A stretch of DNA of 39,446 nt from Candidatus Treponema equi (lineage in GTDB: Bacteria; Spirochaetota; Spirochaetia; Treponematales; Treponemataceae). Location: the NCBI GenBank assembly GCA_018064785.1, contig JAGHUO010000032.1:1-39446 (forward strand), given 5' to 3'. The notes beneath the pieces are model-generated. The model saw only the letters and a list, made by a program, of their open reading frames with translations. It was not told the DNA's origin and searched no databases. Positions 1 through 8,013 of the stretch are shown here, piece by piece. The position numbers and the translations under genes were made by a program. Position 1 is the first letter of the stretch, and the number at the start of each line of letters is the position of its first letter.

Positions 1-636
1 GAACTTAAGAAACGCCACTTTCTTAGCGGTGCAGGTTTTATCAAATGGATCATTGACGGCATTGTTGAACCAAGCCGCGGTTATGGTACAGAAGTGGTAA
101 AACTTACACAGCCTACTTTTGAATTCAATCCTGTTGGAAAAAGCGGAGTAATATCACAGCAGTGGAACCTTACATTCACATTGGACTGGTGCAGAAACCT
201 TGCTTCGGAAGCCTATGAGGTACGCTCAAGCAGGGAAGGTAATTTCAGAACAGCCGGTCTTGATGTAAACCACAACTGGTTTGCTTCAGACATTGTAAAC
301 GGACAGCTTGTGAATTCCGCAGGGTACATAAAGAATACGGGCTACAGCGTTGACAGAATCAAGTCCATGCTCTATGTCCTTGCAGTGACAGAACCTGACT
401 GGTTCTACCTTGGTGCCGTGCGCCAGGGATCAAAAATCAAACCTGATGAACTTGTTTTCAACAACTGCGTTGCTTTCTTCCCATATTTTGACAAGAACGG
501 CAAATTCGGATGCTTTATTTTTGATCAGGGTGAAGAAATCACTTTGGACAAATTCATAGAGAAATATAGTGGGGCATATGTTCATCTGGAGAGAGTAAAA
601 GCAACAGAGGCATTCTTCCCATATGAAAAGAAGTAA
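1..636 (+). CDS. 3' part of an unrecognised protein gene (5' end outside window)
   Basis: The reading frame is open from base 1, so this is the C-terminal ~211 residues of a gene that begins to the left of the window. The GTG at 94 in the ORF track is only the first possible start codon inside the window and probably not the real start. The visible part is soluble-looking, rich in aromatic residues (WFYLGAVRQG, CVAFFPYF), with no membrane segment or motif I recognise. Its last 14 bases overlap the start of the TPR gene at 623, which suggests translational coupling and membership of the same operon as the Ton-like genes. I cannot assign a function. Confidence 0.75.
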   Translation, partial: ELKKRHFLSGAGFIKWIIDGIVEPSRGYGTEVVKLTQPTFEFNPVGKSGVISQQWNLTFTLDWCRNLASEAYEVRSSREGNFRTAGLDVNHNWFASDIVNGQLVNSAGYIKNTGYSVDRIKSMLYVLAVTEPDWFYLGAVRQGSKIKPDELVFNNCVAFFPYFDKNGKFGCFIFDQGEEITLDKFIEKYSGAYVHLERVKATEAFFPYEKK

Positions 637-3544
637 AAAAGAAAAAAAAGTATTTGCGATTTTAACAGGCCTGCTTATGTCCGCCATGGCTTTTGCAGGA
701 CCTTCAGATTCTGTTTCCAGTGATTCCTGGATCTATTCCGAAATAGTTTCCGCATACTCCGGCGCCGCATATCCATCGGTAATCGAGCATGTGGATACCC
801 TGGAACGTACATATCCTGATTCCGCATATCTGTATAAATCCATCCTCTACAAGGGCGAAAGTCTTTTTTGTCTTGGCCGTTTTTCAGAGGCGGAATCTGT
901 ACTGCTCCGTGGAACAATAAGCGACAGCATAGATGTCCAGGTCCAGTCATGGTATTGGCTTGGACGCACGAGACTTATGCTTGAAAAAAACAAGGAGTCC
1001 CTCGAGGCCTTCTATAGATGCTGTCAGATTTCAAGCGAGAAAAAAATCTCAAAAAAATCAGAGAACTATTATAATCTTGCCCTTTACTATGCTGGTAAGA
1101 CCTACTTTGCCATGGGACAGTATTCCGACTGCATTCCGATCTTTGAATCTGTGGTGACACGTGGAAACGAGTATCCGGTCTCTGTATATTCCGACAGTTT
1201 TACTTTGCTTTTCAGAAGCTATAATGAAACAGGCAGGACAAAGGATCTCCTTAGTCTTTACAGAAAGACACCAAAGGGAAATACACCAGAGCTTGCATCT
1301 CTTTATGGTCAGCTTTCTCTTTATGCAGCCGAAGCTTACGAAAAGGGTGGTGACTACAAAAACGCATGGAAGTGCTGTCTTGCCGCATTGGATTGTGGTG
1401 ATGGAGCCCTTGCGTCGGAGGCGTTCCGTACTGCCTATAGAATCTCCGGAAAATATGAAAAACAGTCCGGAGAGGATACAGCTCCAGTTCTTGAGAAAGC
1501 ATCGGAAAAGCTTGCAGGCAATCCAGACCTTCTTGCGGAATTCTGGACACGCATTGCCACTGACTGCTATGAAGATGGTGATTACGAAGGCGCAAAAAAA
1601 TATTTTGACAAGGCACAGGAAAACGATGTAAACAAGAAATATGCATCCCTCATCGCCTTGTATCGTGCCAGATTGAACGGTGAGACGTTGCAGCTTGTTG
1701 GATCTGTGAACGAAGACGGCGAACTTTACGTTGATTACGAGATTTCCTTTGCCGAACAGTATGCCGCCATAGATGACTGGAAGCTTTGCTACAGCCATAG
1801 CCAGAAGGCTTATGAAAAGCTGGATCCAAAACTTCATAACGAGGATCTTTGCCGCAAGACAGCCTATTATTATGCACTTGCTATCCTTTCTTACGGAAAG
1901 GCTACGGATGCTGAAAACATCATTGAAAAAGGAAAGGCAACCTTTGTTAAAAACGGTTCATACTACAGTGCTTCAAGAAAACTTCTTGCACGCTGCTATT
2001 CAGTTACAGGAAAGGAAGCCGATGCCCTCAATGTATATTCGTCACTGGATAAAAACGGTGAGCTTGCAGGAGAAGAAAAGGCAGACTACGCAAAGCTTCT
2101 TTTCTCATGCGGTTATCTTTCGTCAAGCAAGAAAGTCGGAATCGCCAGCGGCACACAGGAAGGAAAATACGTAGCGGCCCTTTCATGCTTTAACCTTAAG
2201 GAATGGCAACAGGCGGAACAGCTCTTTGAGCAGTATCTTGTAGGAAAGTCCCGAAAGAACACAGGCTATGCTGTTTTCTACCTTGGTTACTGTCAGTATA
2301 GGCTTGCAAAGAAAAATGCCGTTGACACCCTTGAGAATTTTGGCACTCGTTTTAAAGGACATACATTGTGCTACAGCGCTGCCATCGTCTGCGCCAATGC
2401 TGCTCTACAGAACGGTGATTATGAAAAGGCCGCCGCTCAGGCCAATGCTGCCTGCAATTATGCAAAGACCCAGGGTGAAAAGGAAAATGCTGTTCTTTTA
2501 TGTGCTTCAGTCTATGCCGACGCAGGCAAAACAGACCTGGCCATCAATTCCCTTGCTCCTTACATAAAGGACAGCAGCGAATTTGGTGTTGCCGCAAGAT
2601 ATAGGACCGCCATCATGCAGTCTCGTATGGGCAGGATCAACGAAAGCGACAGGCTTTTTGCTGAGATACAGAATAAATTCCCGGAATCAGTTTATGCAGA
2701 AGAAAGTTCCTACCGCAGGGGAGAGCTGTTCTATACAGCAAAGAATTATTCCGCTGCAGTCACACGTTTTGATGAATATAGAAAAAAGTATCCAAAGGGA
2801 AACTTCTACGAAAGCGCAATTTTCTACAGCGGTGACAGCCATGTGAATCTCAAGGAAAAGGATAAGGCAATACTTGATTATCAGCTTCTCCTACTTGAAA
2901 ATCCAAAGTCTCCCTACGGTTTTGCCAGCGCAAAAAATCTTGTGAGCCTCTACAAGGAACAGAAGAACTATGACAAAGCCATGGAATACAGCAAGGTAAT
3001 GTATGAAAGCGCCTTGACTGCAGACCAGAAAGCTGAGGCAAAAAAAGAAAGCGACCTTCTTGGTAAAATCGCAAAATCCGGTGAGCCTACAAAGGCTGTT
3101 GAGCTCAGGGAAAAATACAATTCTCTTGGCGGCATAAAGACAGCTGAAGGACGTATGACAGGGACCGAATATGCGGAATACCTGTGGAATGAAAACCAGA
3201 ACAGGGATGAAGCTCTTGATCTTTGTGAGAAGCTCCATGCAGCCCAGACTAAGGCACGCAACATAGGACAGGAATGTGGATATGCCGCAAGGACTGCAGT
3301 GATACTTGCATTGAGTGAACGTTCCGCCAACCAGAATGCTTCCAGTGCAGAGATTTTCCTTTCTGCCGCAAAATATGCAAGGCAGGCTGGCGATGATGCC
3401 CTTGCTTCCAGATGCCTTTATGGTGCAGCAGAAGCTTTTGATGCCGCAGGGAAGAAAGGAGATTCCAGGGCTACGGCTGAAAATCTTATGGAAATGTATC
3501 CGGGTACAGAATACGCAAAAAGTGCCCGTGTTTTTATAAAGTAG
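623..3544 (+). CDS. Secreted tetratricopeptide-repeat (TPR) protein, 973 aa
   Basis: A basic start followed by a hydrophobic stretch and AMAFA then GPSD gives a clear Sec signal peptide of about 25 residues, so the mature protein should be periplasmic. No lipobox cysteine is visible. The rest is almost entirely helical TPR-like repeats, recognisable by units such as YWLGRTRLMLEKNKESLEAF, YYAGKTYFAMGQYSDCIPIF, FYLGYCQYRLAKKNAVDTLE and SYRRGELFYTAKNYSAAVTRF. The last units resemble BamD/YbgF-type TPRs that act in envelope complexes. The gene overlaps the upstream gene by 14 nt and is followed 16 nt later by an outer-membrane protein gene, then exbB-exbD-tonB. A scaffolding role in a Ton-linked envelope machine is inferred from this context. 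No enzyme motif is seen. Confidence 0.85.
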   Translation: MKRSKKEKKVFAILTGLLMSAMAFAGPSDSVSSDSWIYSEIVSAYSGAAYPSVIEHVDTLERTYPDSAYLYKSILYKGESLFCLGRFSEAESVLLRGTISDSIDVQVQSWYWLGRTRLMLEKNKESLEAFYRCCQISSEKKISKKSENYYNLALYYAGKTYFAMGQYSDCIPIFESVVTRGNEYPVSVYSDSFTLLFRSYNETGRTKDLLSLYRKTPKGNTPELASLYGQLSLYAAEAYEKGGDYKNAWKCCLAALDCGDGALASEAFRTAYRISGKYEKQSGEDTAPVLEKASEKLAGNPDLLAEFWTRIATDCYEDGDYEGAKKYFDKAQENDVNKKYASLIALYRARLNGETLQLVGSVNEDGELYVDYEISFAEQYAAIDDWKLCYSHSQKAYEKLDPKLHNEDLCRKTAYYYALAILSYGKATDAENIIEKGKATFVKNGSYYSASRKLLARCYSVTGKEADALNVYSSLDKNGELAGEEKADYAKLLFSCGYLSSSKKVGIASGTQEGKYVAALSCFNLKEWQQAEQLFEQYLVGKSRKNTGYAVFYLGYCQYRLAKKNAVDTLENFGTRFKGHTLCYSAAIVCANAALQNGDYEKAAAQANAACNYAKTQGEKENAVLLCASVYADAGKTDLAINSLAPYIKDSSEFGVAARYRTAIMQSRMGRINESDRLFAEIQNKFPESVYAEESSYRRGELFYTAKNYSAAVTRFDEYRKKYPKGNFYESAIFYSGDSHVNLKEKDKAILDYQLLLLENPKSPYGFASAKNLVSLYKEQKNYDKAMEYSKVMYESALTADQKAEAKKESDLLGKIAKSGEPTKAVELREKYNSLGGIKTAEGRMTGTEYAEYLWNENQNRDEALDLCEKLHAAQTKARNIGQECGYAARTAVILALSERSANQNASSAEIFLSAAKYARQAGDDALASRCLYGAAEAFDAAGKKGDSRATAENLMEMYPGTEYAKSARVFIK

Positions 3545-3560
3545 TATTTAAGGACAGTAT

Positions 3561-5216
3561 ATGAAAAAGATTTCATTTATTTTGATCGCTGCGATTGCCT
3601 GCATGGGGGTTGCAGCCGCACAGAACGCAGAAGAGGAAAGAATACAGCTTCCTGAAATGACAACGACTGTTTCAGGTGACACAGTTGTGGCTGGCCGTGA
3701 TGCCGTTCCTGATTTTTCAAAGGTTGTTCCATCTGCCGGTGCTGAAAAGAACATCATGCCAAAGCTTCCTGGTGAAAGGATCATGGCTGAAGACGCCGGT
3801 GCTGAGCCGGTGGCTGACTTTGTAAGCGGCGACCACAAGAATGTCTATGCACAGGGCCTTGTTGGGGGTGGCTTTCCAGGAGATTTCATCGGAGATTTTT
3901 CTGTCTATAAGACCGAAGGTACAGATCCTTTCAGAATCGACTTCTCCCACTTCAGCAGAAACGGATACGGCAAGCATGATGGTGGTGACGGTTTCTTTGA
4001 CAACGGAACAAAGCTCTATGCAGAAAAATCATTCCGTGCCATGTCTTCTGACTTCACTATCGGTGGCAGATACGACAGGGCTGGTTCCGGCCTTCAGGGA
4101 AAAAGCGACAACTTCTACGACATGAATTCACAGAAGGTTACAGCCTGTTTTCTTTTTGACCATGTCTTTGGAGATTCCGGCTTTGAATTCTATTCTGATT
4201 CCGAGGCCTACTGGTACAACAGATATTGCGGCATGAAGCTTGATGATCCTAGCCTTACAATTCAGGAAAAGGATATTGATGTGTTCTTTGCTGATCCTGG
4301 TTTTGTGTTTTCATTTTATAGCCAGGGATTCTCAGCATCCTTGGACCTGAACATGCAGATTGAATCATTCCTGGGCAAGCATGACACAGCAGCCATCGAT
4401 GATCTTTTCCGTGTAGACGCCGCCATCGTGACAGGTTATGAGAACGACATAGTTACTGCTTTCGCAAAGGGTGGTATCGCAGGCGGAACTGAAATCGGCG
4501 AGGGTAGAACTATCGTTCCTTTCTTTGCTACCGGTGCGGAAGTAAGGGTTGAGATGGGCAGTACAGGAAGAACTCTTGTAGTGGGCCTTAACGGTGGTCT
4601 TGAAACCAAGCACGAGGAATTTGCCGGCCTTGAAAGAAAATATAAATTTGCCCAGCTTGATTCTTTGACTGATGAAACAACAGACTGGTTTGTAAATTCA
4701 AAGATCGTCCTTCCTTTGTTTGAGACTATATCTTTCAACAGCGGTGTGGAATTCCGTAAATCAGCTTTTGGCAACGGAATCTTTGAGGCAGACTACAGCC
4801 ATAGAATGCCAAACGGCGTGTACAAGTTCCATATGGATGAAAGGACACAGGTAACCACTGACAACGGAATCACATTCCGCATGGGAATCTTTACTGTCCG
4901 CGGTGGTTGGAGAGCACACTGGTCCCATGTACCTGCAAATGACTACAGGCATACAGTCGAAGGTACCATCGGATATGACGATGACGACGGAAAGTGGGGA
5001 TTCTCTGCTGGGGTTGCGGAAGCAATTGACTCAGACAGCGACAAATGTCCTAACCTAAGGGCTAGCATCTACTTTAACATCAAGACTGTCATGAAGCTTT
5101 CCCTCGAGGTTGAGGATGCAATAAAACTTTTCTCTGGCAGCGACAGAGATTTTGTTGAAACTGATTATCTTGTCAGAGCAGGAAGCGTGACTTTGCTTTC
5201 ACGTTTCTTCTTCTGA
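3561..5216 (+). CDS. Predicted outer-membrane beta-barrel protein in Ton-like operon, 551 aa
   Basis: The N-terminus (KKISFILIAAIACMGVAAA) is a Sec signal peptide ending near AAAQ. The mature start has a short extension, LPEMTTTVSGDTVV, that resembles the flexible N-terminus carrying a TonB box in TonB-dependent proteins. The rest alternates short polar and aromatic strands with Gly/Asp turns, typical of an outer-membrane barrel. The last residues are LLSRFFF, matching the C-terminal aromatic signature of barrels inserted by BamA. At 551 residues with no plug domain that I can recognise, it is not an ordinary TonB-dependent receptor. An AAGGA ribosome-binding site precedes the ATG. Its position between the TPR gene and exbB suggests it is the outer-membrane partner of this Ton system; that is inference. 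Confidence 0.75.
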   Translation: MKKISFILIAAIACMGVAAAQNAEEERIQLPEMTTTVSGDTVVAGRDAVPDFSKVVPSAGAEKNIMPKLPGERIMAEDAGAEPVADFVSGDHKNVYAQGLVGGGFPGDFIGDFSVYKTEGTDPFRIDFSHFSRNGYGKHDGGDGFFDNGTKLYAEKSFRAMSSDFTIGGRYDRAGSGLQGKSDNFYDMNSQKVTACFLFDHVFGDSGFEFYSDSEAYWYNRYCGMKLDDPSLTIQEKDIDVFFADPGFVFSFYSQGFSASLDLNMQIESFLGKHDTAAIDDLFRVDAAIVTGYENDIVTAFAKGGIAGGTEIGEGRTIVPFFATGAEVRVEMGSTGRTLVVGLNGGLETKHEEFAGLERKYKFAQLDSLTDETTDWFVNSKIVLPLFETISFNSGVEFRKSAFGNGIFEADYSHRMPNGVYKFHMDERTQVTTDNGITFRMGIFTVRGGWRAHWSHVPANDYRHTVEGTIGYDDDDGKWGFSAGVAEAIDSDSDKCPNLRASIYFNIKTVMKLSLEVEDAIKLFSGSDRDFVETDYLVRAGSVTLLSRFFF

Positions 5217-5240
5217 TAGAAAAAATATGGGAGTAAAAAT

Positions 5241-5852
5241 ATGTTCCAGATATTGAAAAACGGTGGAATCCTCATGGTTCCAATCATTGCTTGTGGTGTT
5301 CTTGTTGTGTTCATCGTGGCTGAACGCCTTTACTACTACTTCACAGTTAAAAAGCGTGAAGAATCTTTTGCCGATGACATTGACGCCGCACTTTCAAAGG
5401 GCGACTACACGGTTGCAGAAAATCTTTGCAACAACGCGGGAACACCTTGCGCTTCCGTGGTAAAGGATGCCATCAACTGCCGTGGTCTTGCAGAACAGGA
5501 CCTTAAGGAATATGTCCAGACAAAAATGGATCTTGCCGTTCCTCGCTTTGAGCACCTTCTTTCCGCCCTTGGCACAATCTCCAATGTTGCAACCCTTCTT
5601 GGACTTCTTGGTACTGTAACAGGTAACATCAAGGCTTTTGGTGTTCTTGGTAACGGCGGAACCATGGGAGACCCAGCCTTGCTTGCCTCAAGCATCGGTG
5701 AAGCTCTTGTGACTACAGTTGCTGGTCTTGTAGTTGCAATTCCTGCAATCATTTTCCACAGCTACTTCAATTCACAGGTGAACCATCTTGTAAAGAGAAT
5801 GGAACTTACCGTGACAAGAGTTATGTTCCGTCTTACAGGAAAGAACCTGTAA
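5241..5852 (+). CDS. exbB: ExbB/TolQ/MotA-family proton channel protein
   Basis: Inner-membrane proton-channel subunit that energises TonB or TolA together with ExbD. Length (203 aa) and layout fit the family: a first membrane helix (GGILMVPIIACGVLVVFIVA), a cytoplasmic loop of about 80 residues, then the conserved core LSALGTISNVATLLGLLGTV and a third helix (ALVTTVAGLVVAIPAIIF) containing the family's TT motif. The start is an ATG with GGGAG 7-8 nt upstream. It is followed by exbD and tonB, which makes ExbB more likely than TolQ; no tolA, tolB or pal is next to it. Confidence 0.92.
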   Translation: MFQILKNGGILMVPIIACGVLVVFIVAERLYYYFTVKKREESFADDIDAALSKGDYTVAENLCNNAGTPCASVVKDAINCRGLAEQDLKEYVQTKMDLAVPRFEHLLSALGTISNVATLLGLLGTVTGNIKAFGVLGNGGTMGDPALLASSIGEALVTTVAGLVVAIPAIIFHSYFNSQVNHLVKRMELTVTRVMFRLTGKNL

Positions 5853-5868
5853 TAAAAGGAGTGAAATC

Positions 5869-6285
5869 GTGAAAGTATCTTCCAGAAGCGGACAAAAATC
5901 CATCGGCGGAGTAGACCTTTCGCCAATGCTGGACGTCATCTTCCAGCTTATCCTCTTCTTCCTGGTATCTACGACTTTTTCCGTTTTGCCTGCAATCAAC
6001 GTCAATCTTCCTGAAAGTTCAACTTCCCAGGGAGTAGAGACAAGCAGCATTACAATCACAGCCCAGGAAGACGGAACCATGTGGTTCAATGAAGAAAAGG
6101 TATCCATGAAGGAGTTGGAAAAACTTCTCAAGGATTTTGATACAGGTTCTGTGCCAAGAAATGAATTCCCGGTATCAATCTCAGCTGACAGCAATGTTAC
6201 AAACGGAAAGATCGTCGCTCTTTTTGATGTCATAAGATTCAGCGGGTTCAGCGCAGTAAGCCTTCGTACTACAGGAAAGAAATGA
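5869..6285 (+). CDS. exbD: ExbD/TolR-family protein
   Basis: Partner of ExbB in the proton-driven motor. The single membrane helix carries the family signature GGVDLSPMLDVIFQLILFFL; the Asp in PMLDVIFQL aligns with the proton-accepting Asp of ExbD. The periplasmic part (VNLPESS, ITITAQEDGTMWFNEEKVSM, VSISAD) matches the ExbD fold, and the length of 138 aa is typical. The start is GTG at 5869 with AAGGAG about 8 nt upstream; no ATG fits the family start. The stop overlaps the ATG of the TonB gene by 4 nt (ATGA), indicating coupled translation. Confidence 0.92.
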   Translation: MKVSSRSGQKSIGGVDLSPMLDVIFQLILFFLVSTTFSVLPAINVNLPESSTSQGVETSSITITAQEDGTMWFNEEKVSMKELEKLLKDFDTGSVPRNEFPVSISADSNVTNGKIVALFDVIRFSGFSAVSLRTTGKK

Positions 6286-7292
6286 CAGAAATTGAATCAA
6301 GGGGCAGAAAATTTGCCCTGCAGGTTACATCAGCATTCTTCCTCTTTCTCTTTGTTCTGTGCCTTGTTGTGCGCATAAAGCCGCAACCAAAGTACCAGGA
6401 ACTCGCAATACGCCTGGATAGTGTTCCGGTTGTAAAGGAAAAACCAAAGCAGAGTCCTGTAAAAAAGGCAGATACCACTAAAAAAGAGACAAAGTCCAAG
6501 TCCGAGCAGAAGACCCAGGAAAAACCTGCGGACCAGAAGCAGCAGACTGTAAAAAAGACTGAAAAAAAGGCTGAACCTGCAAAAAAAGCTCCTACAAAGG
6601 CAAAGGAAGAACCTAAGAAGGTGGAGGAGCCTAAGATAAAGAAAAGTGTTGAAGAACTCATGGCAGAGCAGAATTCACCAAAGAAAAAGAAGGTGGAATT
6701 TGATGAAAGCCTCTTTGCCGACACCCCGGAACCAGTCCAGACAAGGGAATCGCCTGCCGCAAAGAAGGTTGTGGCTCCAAAAAGCTCCCTTAGCGGTAGT
6801 TCCGCCGTTGCTGATACAAAAAAGGATACTGGAGGGGCCGCAAGCTCTTCTTCTTCCTCAAGTGACAGTGCGGTCTCTGATGCCACAAGACAGGCTTTAA
6901 GCGGAATCAAGAGCACTTCCTACAGCTCTACCGTCACCGAAGGTGTGAAAAGCAAGGCTTCCGTCGCAAGCTCAAAGAGCAGTACAGGTGCCGTTTCAAT
7001 CCAGATGTCGGACGGTTCCACAAGGCAGCTTCTTTATCCAAAAAATCCTGCCATCTACATCAGCGAGGAAAACGCCCGTCTTATAGACAGCACCAGAAAC
7101 GTAAAGATCACATTTAGCGTAAAGGCAGATGGATCAGTACCTTTCGGAGAAATAACCATACGTCCTGCGTCCCTTCTTCCGGATCCTATCCAAAGGGAAA
7201 TAAAGATGCAGATAAGCGAATGGAAGTTTTCTGAGGATTCTTCAGGGAGAACAGGTATAGCTACATTCGACTATACGCTTGAGATAAGGTGA
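6282..7292 (+). CDS. tonB: TonB-family energy transducer, 336 aa
   Basis: Classic TonB layout. A short cytoplasmic start is followed by one membrane helix (SAFFLFLFVLCLVVRI), then a long Lys/Pro/Glu-rich periplasmic spacer (about residues 45-125), a Ser-rich linker (SSSSSSDSAVSD), and a C-terminal alpha/beta domain of about 90 residues (LLYPKNPAIYISEENARL, NVKITFSVKADGSVPFGEI, IQREIKMQISEWKF). The C-terminal domain matches the general TonB pattern (polar strand, GxV, helix, W-F strand) but is divergent. It overlaps exbD by 4 nt. The promoter of the next gene lies inside its last codons. Its partner is probably the barrel protein encoded upstream (inference from operon). Confidence 0.85.
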   Translation: MTEIESRGRKFALQVTSAFFLFLFVLCLVVRIKPQPKYQELAIRLDSVPVVKEKPKQSPVKKADTTKKETKSKSEQKTQEKPADQKQQTVKKTEKKAEPAKKAPTKAKEEPKKVEEPKIKKSVEELMAEQNSPKKKKVEFDESLFADTPEPVQTRESPAAKKVVAPKSSLSGSSAVADTKKDTGGAASSSSSSSDSAVSDATRQALSGIKSTSYSSTVTEGVKSKASVASSKSSTGAVSIQMSDGSTRQLLYPKNPAIYISEENARLIDSTRNVKITFSVKADGSVPFGEITIRPASLLPDPIQREIKMQISEWKFSEDSSGRTGIATFDYTLEIR

Positions 7293-7307
7293 TTTATCTA
7301 CTATAAT
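7279..7307 (+). promoter_or_regulatory. Sigma70-type promoter giving a leaderless HAD-hydrolase mRNA
   Basis: TTGAGA (7279-7284), a 17-bp spacer and TATAAT (7302-7307) lie across the end of the TonB gene. Only six bases separate the -10 box from the ATG at 7314, so transcription should begin at or next to the A of the start codon. No Shine-Dalgarno sequence is visible. The -10 box sits inside a perfect inverted repeat (7298-7312). Confidence 0.7.
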
Positions 7308-7312
7308 AGTAG
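7298..7312. repeat. 15-bp inverted repeat covering the -10 box
   Basis: CTACTAT-A-ATAGTAG is a perfect inverted repeat with a one-base centre. It contains the TATAAT and ends one base before the predicted start codon, the position of a repressor operator. It could also be a chance effect of an AT-rich -10 region. Confidence 0.4.
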
Positions 7313-7313
7313 T

Positions 7314-7985
7314 ATGTACCAGAATATCCAGGCCGTGGCATTCGACATAGACGGAACTCTTTATCCTTCATGGAAGCTGTTTATCCGTATGCCACTGCAT
7401 GTTCTGAAGAACTTCAGACTGTATCTCCACTTCAACAAGACTCGTCACAAGATGCACAGAACAGCTCCTCTTGCTGATTTTTATGAATATCAGGCTAGGA
7501 TGTTCTCTGAAGTTTCAAAAATAAAAAGTCCAAGGGCCAAGCAGATCATCAATGATGTATGTTATGACGGCCTCAAAAAATTCTTCAAGAAAATCAAACC
7601 ATATCCGCACGCATATGAATGCATAAAGGCAATGAAAGATGCCGGACTAAAGATAGGTATACTGTCGGATTTTCCACCAGAACAGAAAGGGGATATCTGG
7701 GGAATCCGCGACCTGTGTGATGTCTGCATCGGTTCCGAGGAATCGGGAGCATTGAAGCCTTCCGTCTATCCATTTGGGATACTTGAGCGCAAGCTTGGGG
7801 TTCCGGCTGATAGAATCCTCTATGTGGGCAACAGCGTAAAGTATGACGTCAAAGGAGCATCAAAAGCCGGAATGAAGACTGCATTCATACTTACGGGATT
7901 GAAAAGGTTATTCAATATCAAACTTCCGGAAGCTGACATTTCGTTCAAAAATTATCGCCAGCTGCAGGAAATCGTGCTAGAATAG
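7314..7985 (+). CDS. HAD-superfamily hydrolase (phosphatase-like), 223 aa
   Basis: All four HAD motifs are visible. Motif I is FDIDGTLYP (nucleophile Asp11, acid/base Asp13). Motif II is the Ser in GILSDFP (~residue 117). Motif III is the Lys in GALKPSVYPFG (~148). Motif IV is VGNSVKYDVKGASKAGM (~170-185). Residues ~25-95 form a helical cap with many Lys and His (KTRHKMHRTAPL), placing it in the subclass I group with phosphoglycolate phosphatase- and YjjG-like enzymes. Substrate cannot be read from sequence. It has its own promoter and an apparently leaderless start, and is followed 28 nt later by the giant coiled-coil gene. Confidence 0.88.
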   Translation: MYQNIQAVAFDIDGTLYPSWKLFIRMPLHVLKNFRLYLHFNKTRHKMHRTAPLADFYEYQARMFSEVSKIKSPRAKQIINDVCYDGLKKFFKKIKPYPHAYECIKAMKDAGLKIGILSDFPPEQKGDIWGIRDLCDVCIGSEESGALKPSVYPFGILERKLGVPADRILYVGNSVKYDVKGASKAGMKTAFILTGLKRLFNIKLPEADISFKNYRQLQEIVLE

Positions 7986-8013
7986 ACTAAATAAAATTGG
8001 GTGGGAATAAAAA

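Noticed and set aside
1058-1837. 259-aa minus-strand ORF within the TPR gene
   Set aside because: It lies antisense to clear TPR coding sequence, has biased shadow composition and no ribosome-binding site.
6269-6916. 215-aa minus-strand ORF opposite tonB
   Set aside because: A shadow of the Lys/Glu-rich TonB spacer that reads as Phe/Ser/Leu-rich; it has no start signal and no family likeness.
7978-7997. Promoter directly before the giant coiled-coil gene (TAGAAT or TAAAAT)
   Set aside because: Both -10-like boxes lack a credible -35 at 16-18 bp; the gene may simply be read from the HAD promoter.
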